A stretch of 64,000 nt of DNA from positions 186,001-250,000 of the forward strand of contig CAWAXG010000002.1 in assembly GCA_963785755.1 (NCBI GenBank), given 5' to 3'. Below the pieces are notes generated by a model. It saw only the letters and a program-made list of their open reading frames with translations, was not told the origin of the DNA and searched no databases. A program made the translations under genes and the position numbers. Of the stretch, positions 16,417-24,863 are shown piece by piece (position 1 is the stretch's first letter; every line of letters starts with the position of its first letter). Origin of the DNA: JACCXG01 sp963785755. Lineage in GTDB: Bacteria; Acidobacteriota; Vicinamibacteria; Vicinamibacterales; 2-12-FULL-66-21.

Positions 16417-18214
16417 ATGACTCGCTGCCACCTGACGCTCGTTCTCGCGCTCCTCAGCACGCTCGTCGCGCGGTCAGCAGGCGAAGCTGCCCGGCATCGG
16501 CGCCCAGACCGGCAGTCGTCCGTCGGCCCTGGACACCGCCAGCGGCCGTGGTCAGGTTGAAAACGCGCTGGTGCGGCTTCCGGCCTGGGGTCGGCTCCGC
16601 ACAGCTGTGGAATCCGTCCTTGGCTGGAGGATAGGCGTCCCACTCGGACGCTTTCGTGAAGACACGTTCGTCGAGGCGCTCGCTGAAGCCTCCTCGCTGG
16701 GCGTCTCGAGTGTCGAGGGTCACGCGATGCAGAAGGTGAGCATCGAGATCCCGAAGAATCTGGACTACCGGCTGACCGCAGGAGAACTCCAGCGAGTGCG
16801 GGAACGATTGACAGCGCTCCGCATGCCCGTCTATCTCGCGTCTGCGATCGGCGAGAACGAGGGGATCGCTCGGCAGGTTTTTGAATTCGCGAAGAGCTTG
16901 AATGTCGAGACGGTGGTTGTCGAGCACGCGCCCGAGATCCTGCCGCAACTCGAGAGCCTGGCAGAGGAGTACGACATCAAGGTGGCCCTCAAGGGAGACT
17001 TCAAGAGAGTGGTGTCGGCGATTGAAGGGCGGGGGCAGCGACTGGGCGCGTATGCGGACGTCGGCCCATGGATGGAAGAAGGGATTGCACCTGTTGATGC
17101 ACTCGAACGGCTGAAACAAAGGGCGTTCGTCATCAGGCTGAGCGACCGAAGCGCTCTCGGCAGGAACAGCCGCTCGGTAGCATTGGGAAGCGGCGTCGGC
17201 TCGATCGCACAGCTCCTGAGTGCCGTGCACCGGATGGAGGTGAGGCCGTCACTGATCGTCGTCGACGGCGCCGGTGCCCCGAACATCAAGGCCGATTTGT
17301 CCGACTCCCTGGATTCGTTCGAAAGAGCGGTCCAAGGGCTGGCGGCGCTGCGCGTGGCACAACTCTCGCGTGAGACCCCGATCAAGGGTCCTGACCGGCT
17401 GACAGCGGAGGAGCGCGAACAGATCACCGCCGCAGTCCCGCAGAAGGCGATCGCCAGACCGGAGCGGTCCAGACGTCTCCTTGTGTTCGACGCCAACATC
17501 GCGTACGGCGGCAAGACCGGTGGACATCGTTCGATACCAGCCGCCAATCTGGCGATTGAACGATTCGCCAAATCAACCGGGGCTTACGAACCGGTGTTCA
17601 GCAACGACCTCGAGAATTTCAAGCACCCCCGAATCAAACAGTTCGACGCGGTGTTCCTGAACAACACCGTCGGTGCGATATTCGTCGATCCGGAGATTCG
17701 CGAAAGCTTGATTCGTTTCGTTCTCGAAGGCGGCGGCCTGGCCGGATATCACGGAACGAGCCACGCTTCGATGGATTGGCCTCGATTCGGCGAGATGCTC
17801 GGCGCCATCGGCGGCAGCCACCGTGAGCCGACCGAGAGAGCGACGGTCAGGGTCGATGATCCGGCGAGCCCGCTCGTGGCCGCGTTCGCGAGCAAGGAAT
17901 TCGTTCATCAGGACGAGTTCTACCGCTTTGCTGAAGGATCTCCCTCGCGCGATAACGTTCGTGTGCTGATGAGTATCGACGTCGAGAAGACCGATATGAA
18001 TCAGGGGAGAGGCTGCGGCTCATGTACTCGCGCTGACAATGACTACCCACTGACGTGGGTACGAAGCTACGGAAAAGGGCGCGTCTTCTATACCGCATTG
18101 GGTCACGCGCCGTCGTTTTTCATGCGCCGAGACTTGAACGAGTTCTTCTTCGCTGGACTCCAGTTCGTGCTCGGCGACCTGAAGGTGAATACCGCGCCCA
18201 GTGGCAGGCGTTAG
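16417..18214 (+). CDS. Sugar-phosphate-isomerase-like plus ThuA two-domain protein, probable frameshift in the signal region
   Basis: The frame from 16571 encodes 547 residues. About 20-250 are a TIM barrel of the sugar phosphate isomerase/epimerase type (GWRIGVPLGRF; VEGHAMQKVSIEIPKNLDYR), and about 297-540 a ThuA-like domain (RRLLVFDANIAYGGKTGGH; GGGLAGYHGTSHASMDWPRF; WVRSYGKGRVFYTALGHAPS). ThuA domains have a glutamine-amidotransferase-like fold and occur in secreted sugar-utilisation proteins. An ATG at 16417 in another frame encodes a typical signal start (MTRCHLTLVLALLSTLVARS); a one-base indel near 16465-16475 would join it to QQAKLPGIGAQTG in the main frame. The protein is probably periplasmic and acts on modified sugars; the reaction is unknown. 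Confidence 0.8.
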
Positions 18215-18259
18215 AGTCGCTGGTCGCTGTCAGCGAACGCTGAACTGAACGCGTGAACA

Positions 18260-19255
18260 GCTGAAGCCCACATGGGCGAGGTGTGGCTGGCCGAGCAGGC
18301 GTGGCCGGTGCGCCGCCAAGTCGCGGTGAAAGTGGTCAAGGCCGGCATGGACACGGCGCAAGTGCATGGCGCGCTTCGAGACCGAGCGCCAGGCGCTGGC
18401 GCTCATGGATCATCCGGCCATCGCCAGGATCTTCGATGGCGGCAGCACGCCCGAAGGCGGCCGTTCTTCGCCATGGAATATGTGCGGGGCGAAGCCATCA
18501 CACCTCTACTGCGACACGACAATCGCCTGTCGATTCACCGACCGGCTCGAGTTGTTCATCCAACTCTGCGACGGCGTCCAGCACGCGCATCAGAAAGGCA
18601 TCATCCACCGCGACCTGAAACCGTCGAACGTCCTGGTGTATGTCCGCACGACCACCGGCCCGCGCTTCACATCATTGATTTCGGCATTGCCAAAGCGATA
18701 AGCGCAGCCCTGACCGATCAACCGCTGTACACGCGATATCGGCGGCTTTAGTCGGCACACTCGAATACATGAGCCCTGAACAGGCGGACATGTCGCCGCT
18801 CGATGTCGACACGCGCAGCGACGTCTATTCGCTTGGCGCCTTGCTGTATCAGCTGCTAGACCGGGATGCTGCCGTTCGACAGCGCAGAAGCTCAGGGAAG
18901 CTGGCGTCGATGAGATTGCGCCGCACGATTCGCGAAACGGAGCCGCCCAAGGCCCAGTACGCGTATCGCCAAGATCGGCAAACCGATTCGACCACCACGG
19001 CCGAGCGCCGCCGGACGACAACCGGGGAAACTGGTCAGCCTGCTACGCGGTGATCTCGACTGGATCACGTTGAAGGCGCTCGACAAGGACCGGACGCGGC
19101 GTACCAGACCGTCGAACGCGATTGGCCGCTCGACGTGCGCCGTCACCTCAGTCACGAACCCGTGCTCGCCGGGACCGCCGAGCGCGTCGTATCGAGCGCG
19201 CAAGTTCGTCCGCCGCCACCGCGTCGGTGTTGCGGCAACGCGGCCCTGGTGCTGA
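18260..19255 (+). pseudogene. Decayed Ser/Thr protein kinase (Pkn-like), several frameshifts, both ends missing
   Basis: Kinase pieces appear in order across all three forward frames: the glycine loop end MGEVWLAEQ and AVKVVKAGMDTAQV (18272 on), FETERQALALMDHPAIARIF (about 18370), the catalytic loop GIIHRDLKPSNVLV (about 18595), the DFG segment [10 protein letters not shown] (about 18675), [20 protein letters not shown] (about 18760) and [16 protein letters not shown] (about 19045). At least five frame changes are needed, the first kinase subdomain is missing, and the expected transmembrane and C-terminal sensory parts never appear. The density of lesions is far higher than in the other frameshifted genes, so this is a real pseudogene. 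It is bordered on both sides by TTCARGGG-type repeats (short remnant at about 18233-18266, and 19303-19390). Confidence 0.88.
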
Positions 19256-19302
19256 CACTTACTGGCCACGTTCGCCGGCGTCACTGACAGTGCAGGCCAG
19301 CG

Positions 19303-19390
19303 AACTCTGAACCTGAACCCGTGAACAGCTGAACCCGAACTCTTGAACCCTTGAACCCTTGAACCCCTGAACCGACGAGCGAAGCCAGCG
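19303..19390. repeat. Octamer-repeat element, TTCARGGG family, copy 3 (one arm)
   Basis: Units of TGAACCC/TTGAACCC run in one orientation only and end in GAACCGACGAGCGAAGC (19369-19385), the same edge as copies 2 and 4. The element stops immediately before the stop codon of the convergent gamma-glutamyltransferase gene. Confidence 0.8.
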
Positions 19391-21127
19391 TCAGTACCCG
19401 AGAGCTATCCCATCCTTCCGTTTATCCGACGCCCCAAGGAGCGCCCCAGTTGCCGGATCGATCATGATCGCCTGGCCGCCGCCCATCAGCGCGCGGAGGG
19501 TGTAGCCTCCTGACGGCATCGCGCGTTCGTGGCCGCGGGCGATCAGGTTGGCAATCACCGGACCGGTCAGTTCATCCTCCATCATCACGCTGCGGCCGGT
19601 GATGTAGCGCACCCGCGCCGCGTCGATCGCCTGCTGCAGGTTCATGCCGCGATCGACCAGGTTCACGAGCACCTGGACGTGCCCCTGCGCCTGGATGTCG
19701 CCGCCCATCACGCCGTAGGACAGCAGCAGCTTGTCGTCCTTGAAGACCATCGCCGGAATCAGCGTATGGAACGGCCGCTTGCCCGGCTCGAACTGGTTGG
19801 GATGACCCGGCTCGAGGGAGAAGCCGGTGCCGCGATTGTGCAGCATGATGCCGGTGTCGCCGGCCACGATCCCCGATCCGAACGAATTGAAGATGCTGTT
19901 GATGAAGGACACGGCGTTCCGATCCTTGTCGACGATCGTGAAGTACGTCGTGTCGCTGCCCATGCGGACATCGCCGTACTTGGGCGGGTCGATCGCCTTC
20001 TTCGGATCGATCAGCTTGCGGCGGCCGGCGGCGTACTCCTTCGACAGCAGCTCCTTGACCGGCAGCTTCGCGAACGTCGGGTCGGCGATATAGCGGTTGC
20101 GATCCGCGAACGCGATCTTCGTGGCTTCGATCAGCGTGTGGTAGTAGCCCAGCGGGTCGCTGCGCATCGCCTGGATATCGATGCCCTCGAGGATGTTGAG
20201 CAGGATCAGCGCGGTCAGTCCCTGGTTGTTCGGCGGCAGCTCGTACAGCGTGTGGCCGCGATACGTCGTCGAGATCGGCTCGACCCAGGTCGACTTGTGG
20301 GCGGCGAAGTCCTCCATCGCGAGAAAGCCGCCGTTCTTCTGGCAGTAGTCCACGATCGCGCGCGCGATCTCGCCGCGATAGTAGGCGTCGCGGCCGCCGC
20401 GCGCGAGCGCGCGGAACGTGCGCGCCAGGTTCTTCTGCACGAAGATCGTCCCGGGCGGCGGCGCCCCGCCGTCGACGAGATAGGTGGACGCGGCCGCGGG
20501 CGACTGTTTGAGCTTGCGCGACCTCCGGCGCCCAGTCCTCGGAGATCTTCTCGGCCACGGGAAAGCCGTTCTCGGCATAGCGCGATCGCCGGCGCCAGCA
20601 GATCCGCGCAGCTTCATCGTCCCGTGCTTCTCGAGCAGCGTGACCCAGCCGTCGAACGCCCCCGGGACGGTGATCGTCGGCATGCCGGTCGTCGGCATCT
20701 GCGCGATCTTGCGCGAGGTGAAGTACTCGAGGTTCAGCGCCCGCGGCGCGCGGCCGCTGGCGTTGAGCGCTTCGAGCTTCTTCGTCTTCGCCGAGTAGAC
20801 CATCGCGAACGCGTCGCCGCCGATGCCGGTCATGTTGGGCTCGGTGACGTTGAGCACGGCCGCGACGGCAATCGCCGCATCCGCGGCATTGCCGCCCCGC
20901 TTGAGGATCTCCAGACCGACCTGCGACGCGAGCGGCTGACTGGTCGCGACCATCGCCTGAGGCGCGCGCACGAGCGAGCGTCCGGCGGGCGGGCCGGTGA
21001 ACCACTGGTCTGACGACGGATGCCTGGGCCGATCCGCTGCCGGGGTCGTCGCACTCGCCGAGCCGAGGCCGGCCATGGCCGACGCGCCGGCTGAGATCTC
21101 GAGGAATTCACGACGACTGAAAGTCAT
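19391..21127 (-). CDS. ggt: Tat-exported gamma-glutamyltransferase, internal stretch out of frame
   Basis: About 578 residues with a twin-arginine signal (MTFSRREFLEISAGASAMAG) and a full gamma-glutamyltranspeptidase domain. The precursor cleavage site is SDTTYFTIVDKDRNAVSF: the second Thr of DTT is the N-terminal nucleophile after autoprocessing. GGILLHNRG-type (here GIMLHNRGTGFSLEPGHPN) and MGGDIQAQGHVQVL motifs of the small subunit are intact. The enzyme hydrolyses gamma-glutamyl bonds of glutathione and related peptides in the periplasm. Between about 20515 and 20615 some 30 residues read as nonsense in the main frame, while the expected sequence (YAENGFPVAEKISEDW) is in another frame; two or three single-base indels that cancel explain this. 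Confidence 0.88.
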   Translation of the reverse strand: MTFSRREFLEISAGASAMAGLGSASATTPAADRPRHPSSDQWFTGPPAGRSLVRAPQAMVATSQPLASQVGLEILKRGGNAADAAIAVAAVLNVTEPNMTGIGGDAFAMVYSAKTKKLEALNASGRAPRALNLEYFTSRKIAQMPTTGMPTITVPGAFDGWVTLLEKHGTMKLRGSAGAGDRAMPRTAFPWPRRSPRTGRRRSRKLKQSPAAASTYLVDGGAPPPGTIFVQKNLARTFRALARGGRDAYYRGEIARAIVDYCQKNGGFLAMEDFAAHKSTWVEPISTTYRGHTLYELPPNNQGLTALILLNILEGIDIQAMRSDPLGYYHTLIEATKIAFADRNRYIADPTFAKLPVKELLSKEYAAGRRKLIDPKKAIDPPKYGDVRMGSDTTYFTIVDKDRNAVSFINSIFNSFGSGIVAGDTGIMLHNRGTGFSLEPGHPNQFEPGKRPFHTLIPAMVFKDDKLLLSYGVMGGDIQAQGHVQVLVNLVDRGMNLQQAIDAARVRYITGRSVMMEDELTGPVIANLIARGHERAMPSGGYTLRALMGGGQAIMIDPATGALLGASDKRKDGIALGY

Positions 21128-21170
21128 GGGCTTTTTCCTTGACGCTCACAGCTGCAGTTGAAACCGCCCG

Positions 21171-21312
21171 AATGACGATTCCGCTCCGCCGATCACGACG
21201 ACACGAAGGCACGACGGCACGACGCACAATTAGTACTCCTGAAAGTGTTGCCGTCGTGCCGTTGTGCCGTCGTGCCTTCGTGATCAGCGGAGCGAACCGT
21301 GTTTTCTGGGCA
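21171..21312. repeat. Octamer-repeat element, CACGACGG family, copy 1, with terminal inverted repeats
   Basis: From the edge ACGATTCCGCTCCGC (21176-21190) the sequence runs into CACGAAGG/CACGACGG units, a 25-bp spacer, the inverted arm (CGTCGTGCC, CTTCGTG) and the edge GCGGAGCGAACCGTG (about 21288-21302). The two edges are themselves inverted repeats, so the whole element is one imperfect palindrome. Copies at 23321-23480 and 40790-40920 share edge sequence. It fills the gap upstream of the ggt gene. Confidence 0.85.
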
Positions 21313-21343
21313 CACTTGGCAGTTGAACGTTGCAGCGTGTCTA

Positions 21344-23266
21344 TTATCGATAAAAAGGCTGCACCGTCTGTCCCCGCGGCCCGTAGACCGGCGGCGGCTG
21401 GCCGAGCTCGTAGGCGCCGAGATCGGGTGCGGCGCCGGCGAAGCCGTCGTTCACGTTCGGCAGCCGGACACCAGCATCCACGGCCTTGCTCCCGGACCTC
21501 AAGCGGAAATTCAGGTCCACCGCGTCATAGGGACGGCCGGGCCGCGACGAATCCGGCGTTGCCGGCGGACGGAGGCTCTCGAACACGTCGTAGTCGAGCT
21601 CGATGCCGTGCCGCTCCTGGCCCGTGGCCGCGCTCAGCTCGCTCAGCGACGTGAACCGCTGCGTCTCGTTCTGAGGGCGATCGTAGTCCACGACCAGGCC
21701 GGCTCGCGGGCCGACCCACGAATAGTGGAACTCCGCGGCGCGGTTCGGGCGGTAGCCGTTGTAGTCGTAGCTCGAGTAGGCGGTCGGACCGCCGAGCACG
21801 GAGATGCCGATCGGCGCATCGGTCCCGAGGAACAGGTTGTTCTTGAAGTCGGCGTTGGAGACGCGTTGCGCCGTGCGGTTCTCCGCGATGATCGTGTTGT
21901 GATACACGACGACGCCGGCGGGATTGCTGAACTTGAGCGCGACCGGCGTGTTGTAGATCACGTTGCGGATGTAATACGCGGGACCGCCGAAGATCGGCTG
22001 GGCGCTGAGGCCGGTGTGCGCGGCGTTGACGCCGCGATTGCGCAGCACGCGAACGTTGTGGACGCCGCCATCAGCCTCGATGAAATCGTCCCCGGTCACG
22101 TGGATGTCGTTGTTGTAGATGTCGATCGCGACCGCTTTCAGGTCCTGCTCTGGCTCCGGCACCCCGTGCGTGCAGACGCTGATGCCGTCGTGGAAGAACG
22201 CGACCGCGTTGTGCGCGATGACGTGCCCCGATCCGTACACCTTCACCGCGTAGTAGCTGTTGATCGGATGGGCGCCGTACAACCCCGGATTCGCCCACCC
22301 GAGCACGCGATGGCGGTCGTCCCGCCCGAGAAAGACGTTGTCCGCGATGTAGTAATCCTTCGACCCGGCGAACTGCGTCGTCACACCGACGCCGACGTTC
22401 TCGATCCGGCAGTTACGGACGGTGAGGCCCTTGGAGCCGGCGACGTCCTTCACTCCCGCCCAGAACGCCACCTCGGTGTTCCGGATCGTCAGCCCCTCGA
22501 AGATGTGATAGTCGGCGGCCATCACGTCGAACAGCCGGAACGCGCCATCGCCGTCGAAGATCACTTCCCCATCGCCGGCGGCGCGAATCACGATCGGCCG
22601 ATCGGGTGTGCCCTTGGCGGTCAGCAGATAGGCGCCATCGAACGTGGTGCTGAGCGGGTCGACATAGTTGCGCCGATCGCCCTTGTAGAGGCCGGCGTGT
22701 ACGAGGATGACGTCGCCGGGACCGACCTTGTTCTGATAGACGACGTTCCAGTCGCCGGTGCCGGCGCCGGCGTACGCGGCCATCAGGCCGGTGAAGTTCG
22801 GCTCCTGTTTCGCGCCCCGCCAGGTCGGCGGATACACGTGCAGCACGCGTCCGCCGGCGGCGGCTTTCGGCTCGCCGCGGGTGCGCACCTTCGCCGTCTG
22901 CACCGCCTGCCCGGTGACGCCGTCCGGGTCCTTCATCGTGAGCCGGACCTCGTACTCCGTGTCCGGATCGAGGTCGAGAATGCTGCCGGCGAAGCGGTGC
23001 GGCACCGTATACGGCGCGCGGAAAATCTTCTCGCCGCCCATCCGGAGCAGCGGCATCGCCGGCTTCCACGCGCCCTGTCCCGGCCGTCGGTACTCGACCT
23101 CGACCGTCGCGTTGCGATTGTCGTCGCCGGAGATCTCCCACTCGAAGCCGAGGCAGATCAACGTCGGCGGCTCGACGACGAACTGTCCGGCCCGGACGCC
23201 GTTTTCCGCCCTGAGGCCCGGCGCCGTCAGCAGGATCAGGCATAGGCTGGTCAGCAGTTGCTTCAT
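21344..23266 (-). CDS. Secreted parallel beta-helix protein
   Basis: A 640-residue protein with a signal peptide (MKQLLTSLCLILLTAPGLRA). Residues about 25-130 look like a fibronectin-type beta-sandwich (ATVEVEYRRPGQGAWKPAMP; ILDLDPDTEYEVRLTMKD). Residues about 150-500 form a right-handed beta-helix with repeated short strands (HIFEGLTIRNTEVAFWAGVK; GLTVRNCRIENVGVG; HNVRVLRNRGVNAAHTG), the fold of pectate lyases, polysaccharide epimerases and CASH-domain proteins. Catalytic residues of a specific lyase family cannot be assigned by eye. It is probably an extracellular polysaccharide-binding or -degrading protein, placed between ggt and an amidohydrolase in the scavenging region. Confidence 0.82.
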   Translation of the reverse strand: MKQLLTSLCLILLTAPGLRAENGVRAGQFVVEPPTLICLGFEWEISGDDNRNATVEVEYRRPGQGAWKPAMPLLRMGGEKIFRAPYTVPHRFAGSILDLDPDTEYEVRLTMKDPDGVTGQAVQTAKVRTRGEPKAAAGGRVLHVYPPTWRGAKQEPNFTGLMAAYAGAGTGDWNVVYQNKVGPGDVILVHAGLYKGDRRNYVDPLSTTFDGAYLLTAKGTPDRPIVIRAAGDGEVIFDGDGAFRLFDVMAADYHIFEGLTIRNTEVAFWAGVKDVAGSKGLTVRNCRIENVGVGVTTQFAGSKDYYIADNVFLGRDDRHRVLGWANPGLYGAHPINSYYAVKVYGSGHVIAHNAVAFFHDGISVCTHGVPEPEQDLKAVAIDIYNNDIHVTGDDFIEADGGVHNVRVLRNRGVNAAHTGLSAQPIFGGPAYYIRNVIYNTPVALKFSNPAGVVVYHNTIIAENRTAQRVSNADFKNNLFLGTDAPIGISVLGGPTAYSSYDYNGYRPNRAAEFHYSWVGPRAGLVVDYDRPQNETQRFTSLSELSAATGQERHGIELDYDVFESLRPPATPDSSRPGRPYDAVDLNFRLRSGSKAVDAGVRLPNVNDGFAGAAPDLGAYELGQPPPVYGPRGQTVQPFYR

Positions 23267-23320
23267 TTCCAGGCTCCGCGGGGAGTTTACACGCGCACAG
23301 ACCTGCAGGTATTCCGGATC

Positions 23321-23480
23321 ACGATTCCGCTACGCGGTCACACGAAGGCACGACGGCACGACGGCACGACGACATCGGATGGTGCAGCAAGAAGTGGTTC
23401 CTTCAACTATCTACCTTCGTGCCGTCGTGCCTTCGTGCCGTCGTGAAGCGCGAAGCGCAAAACCGTGTTCTGTGGGAGTT
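23321..23480. repeat. Octamer-repeat element, CACGACGG family, copy 2
   Basis: Edge ACGATTCCGCTACGC (23321-23335), a CACGACGG arm to about 23372, a 45-bp spacer, the inverted arm CTTCGTGCCGTCGTG to about 23446, and the edge GAAGCGCGAAGCGCAAA (23445-23461) followed by ACCGTGTTCTGTGGG. The right edge recurs in inverted form at the left of copy 3, and the ACCGTGTT tail matches copy 1. It lies between the divergent beta-helix and amidohydrolase genes, where both promoters should be. Confidence 0.85.
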
Positions 23481-23537
23481 GCAGTTCGGGAGTTGAAGGC
23501 CGAACGTATAATCCGTTCCGTCACAAAGGAGCACCGC

Positions 23538-24805
23538 GTGTCTCAGCGACGACTTTCCCTCCGGCTCTGTGCGTTGTTCTGCCTGGCGGGCGTGACCGCG
23601 CCGCTCACCGCCCAGGATCCGCAATACACCCTGCTGATCAAAGGCGGCCACGTCATCGATGCGCGGAACAACATCAACGCGGTGATGGACGTCGCCGTCG
23701 CCGGCGCGAAGGTCGTCCGTGTCGCGAGCAACATCGCGCCCGCAGGCAGCGGCCGCGTCATCGACGCGACCGGGCTGTATGTCGTGCCCGGCCTCATCGA
23801 CATCCACGCGCACGTGTTCTACGGCACCGAGAAGGACGCCTATCTGAGCAACAGCGACACCGCGGTGCCGCCCGACAGCCACTCCTTCAGGAGCGGCCAG
23901 ACGACGATGGTCGACGCGGGAGGCGCGGGGTGGCGCAACTTCCTCCAGTTCAAGGAGCAGGTCATCGACCGGTCGCGCACGCGCGTGCTCTCGCTGATCA
24001 ACATCGTCGGATCGGGAATGAAGGGCGGGCCGATCGAACAGGACCTGTCGGACATGGACGCGAAGCTGACCGCGATGCGCATCCGCCAGCATCCCACCCT
24101 GATCGTCGGCATCAAGGTCGCGCACTATCTGGGGGCCGAGTGGGATCCGGTGACGCGCGCGGTCGCGGCCGGGCGCGAGATGAACGTGCCGGTGATGATC
24201 GACTTCGGCCGCAATACGCCGCCGCAGCCGCTGGGGGACCTGCTCCTGAAGCACCTCCGCCCCGGCGACATCCTCACCCACACCTACGCGCACGTGGACG
24301 GCCGGATGCCCATCGTCGACGAGAAGGGACAGGTGCGCCCGTTCGTCTGGGAAGCGCGCAAGCGCGGCGTCATCTTCGATGCCGGCCATGGCGGCGGCAG
24401 CTTCCTGTTCCGGCAGGCGGTGCCGGCCCTGAAGCAGGGCTTCACGCCCGATGTCATCAGCACGGACCTGCACACCGGCAGCATGAACGCCGGCATGAAA
24501 GACATCCTGAACACGATGTCGAAGTTCCTGATCATGGGCATGCCGCTGCAGGACGTGATCCGCGCGAACACGCACGCGCGGCGGAGGTCATCAAGCGTCC
24601 GGAGCTCGGCAACCTGAGTACCGGCAGCGAGGCGGACATCGCGATCCTCGGCCTGCGAAAAGGCAAGTTCGGCTTCATCGACAGCAGTGGCAACCGCATG
24701 CTCGGGGAGCAGAAGCTCGAGTGCGAGCTGACCATCAGGGCCGGCCAGGTCGTCTGGGACCTGAACGGCCTGTCGCGTCCGATGTGGAGTGAGAGGCAGA
24801 AATAG
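23538..24805 (+). CDS. Secreted amidohydrolase/deacetylase-family metallohydrolase, C-terminal frameshift
   Basis: From a GTG at 23538 with AAAGGA 7 bp upstream, a signal peptide (about 1-27) leads into an amidohydrolase-superfamily barrel. The metal site begins with GLIDIHAHV (about 83-91), the carboxylated-lysine strand is probably GIKVAHYLG (about 193-201), and later metal His/Asp lie in ILTHTYAH, FDAGHGGGSF and ISTDLHTGSM. Closest recognisable group: the EF_0837-type amidohydrolase/deacetylases, which remove N-acetyl groups from small amides. The frame breaks at about 24582 and continues in another frame (AAEVIKRPELGNLSTGSEAD) to 24805; one extra base explains it. A close paralogue is at 28450. 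The gene ends 12 bp before a perfect palindrome. Confidence 0.85.
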
Positions 24806-24816
24806 GTACGACAGGT

Positions 24817-24852
24817 GGATTGGCGGACTGGGGATCCCCAGTCCGCCAATCC
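24817..24852. terminator. Perfect 36-bp palindrome between convergent genes
   Basis: GGATTGGCGGACTGGGGA and its exact complement abut without a loop base, giving 18-bp arms. It lies 12 bp after the amidohydrolase stop and 12 bp before the stop of the convergent TonB receptor, so it most likely serves as a bidirectional terminator. There is no U-tract on either strand. Confidence 0.75.
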
Positions 24853-24863
24853 GCAATGGTGCG

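Noticed and set aside
18260..19255. Intact short kinase gene
   Set aside because: Kinase motifs are spread over three frames with many breaks and the first subdomain is missing.
21299..23245. 648-aa antisense ORF opposite the beta-helix gene
   Set aside because: Very Val/Arg/His-rich with no domain; high-GC shadow of the real minus-strand gene. The same applies to long antisense ORFs at 19529-21013 and 30972-33257.
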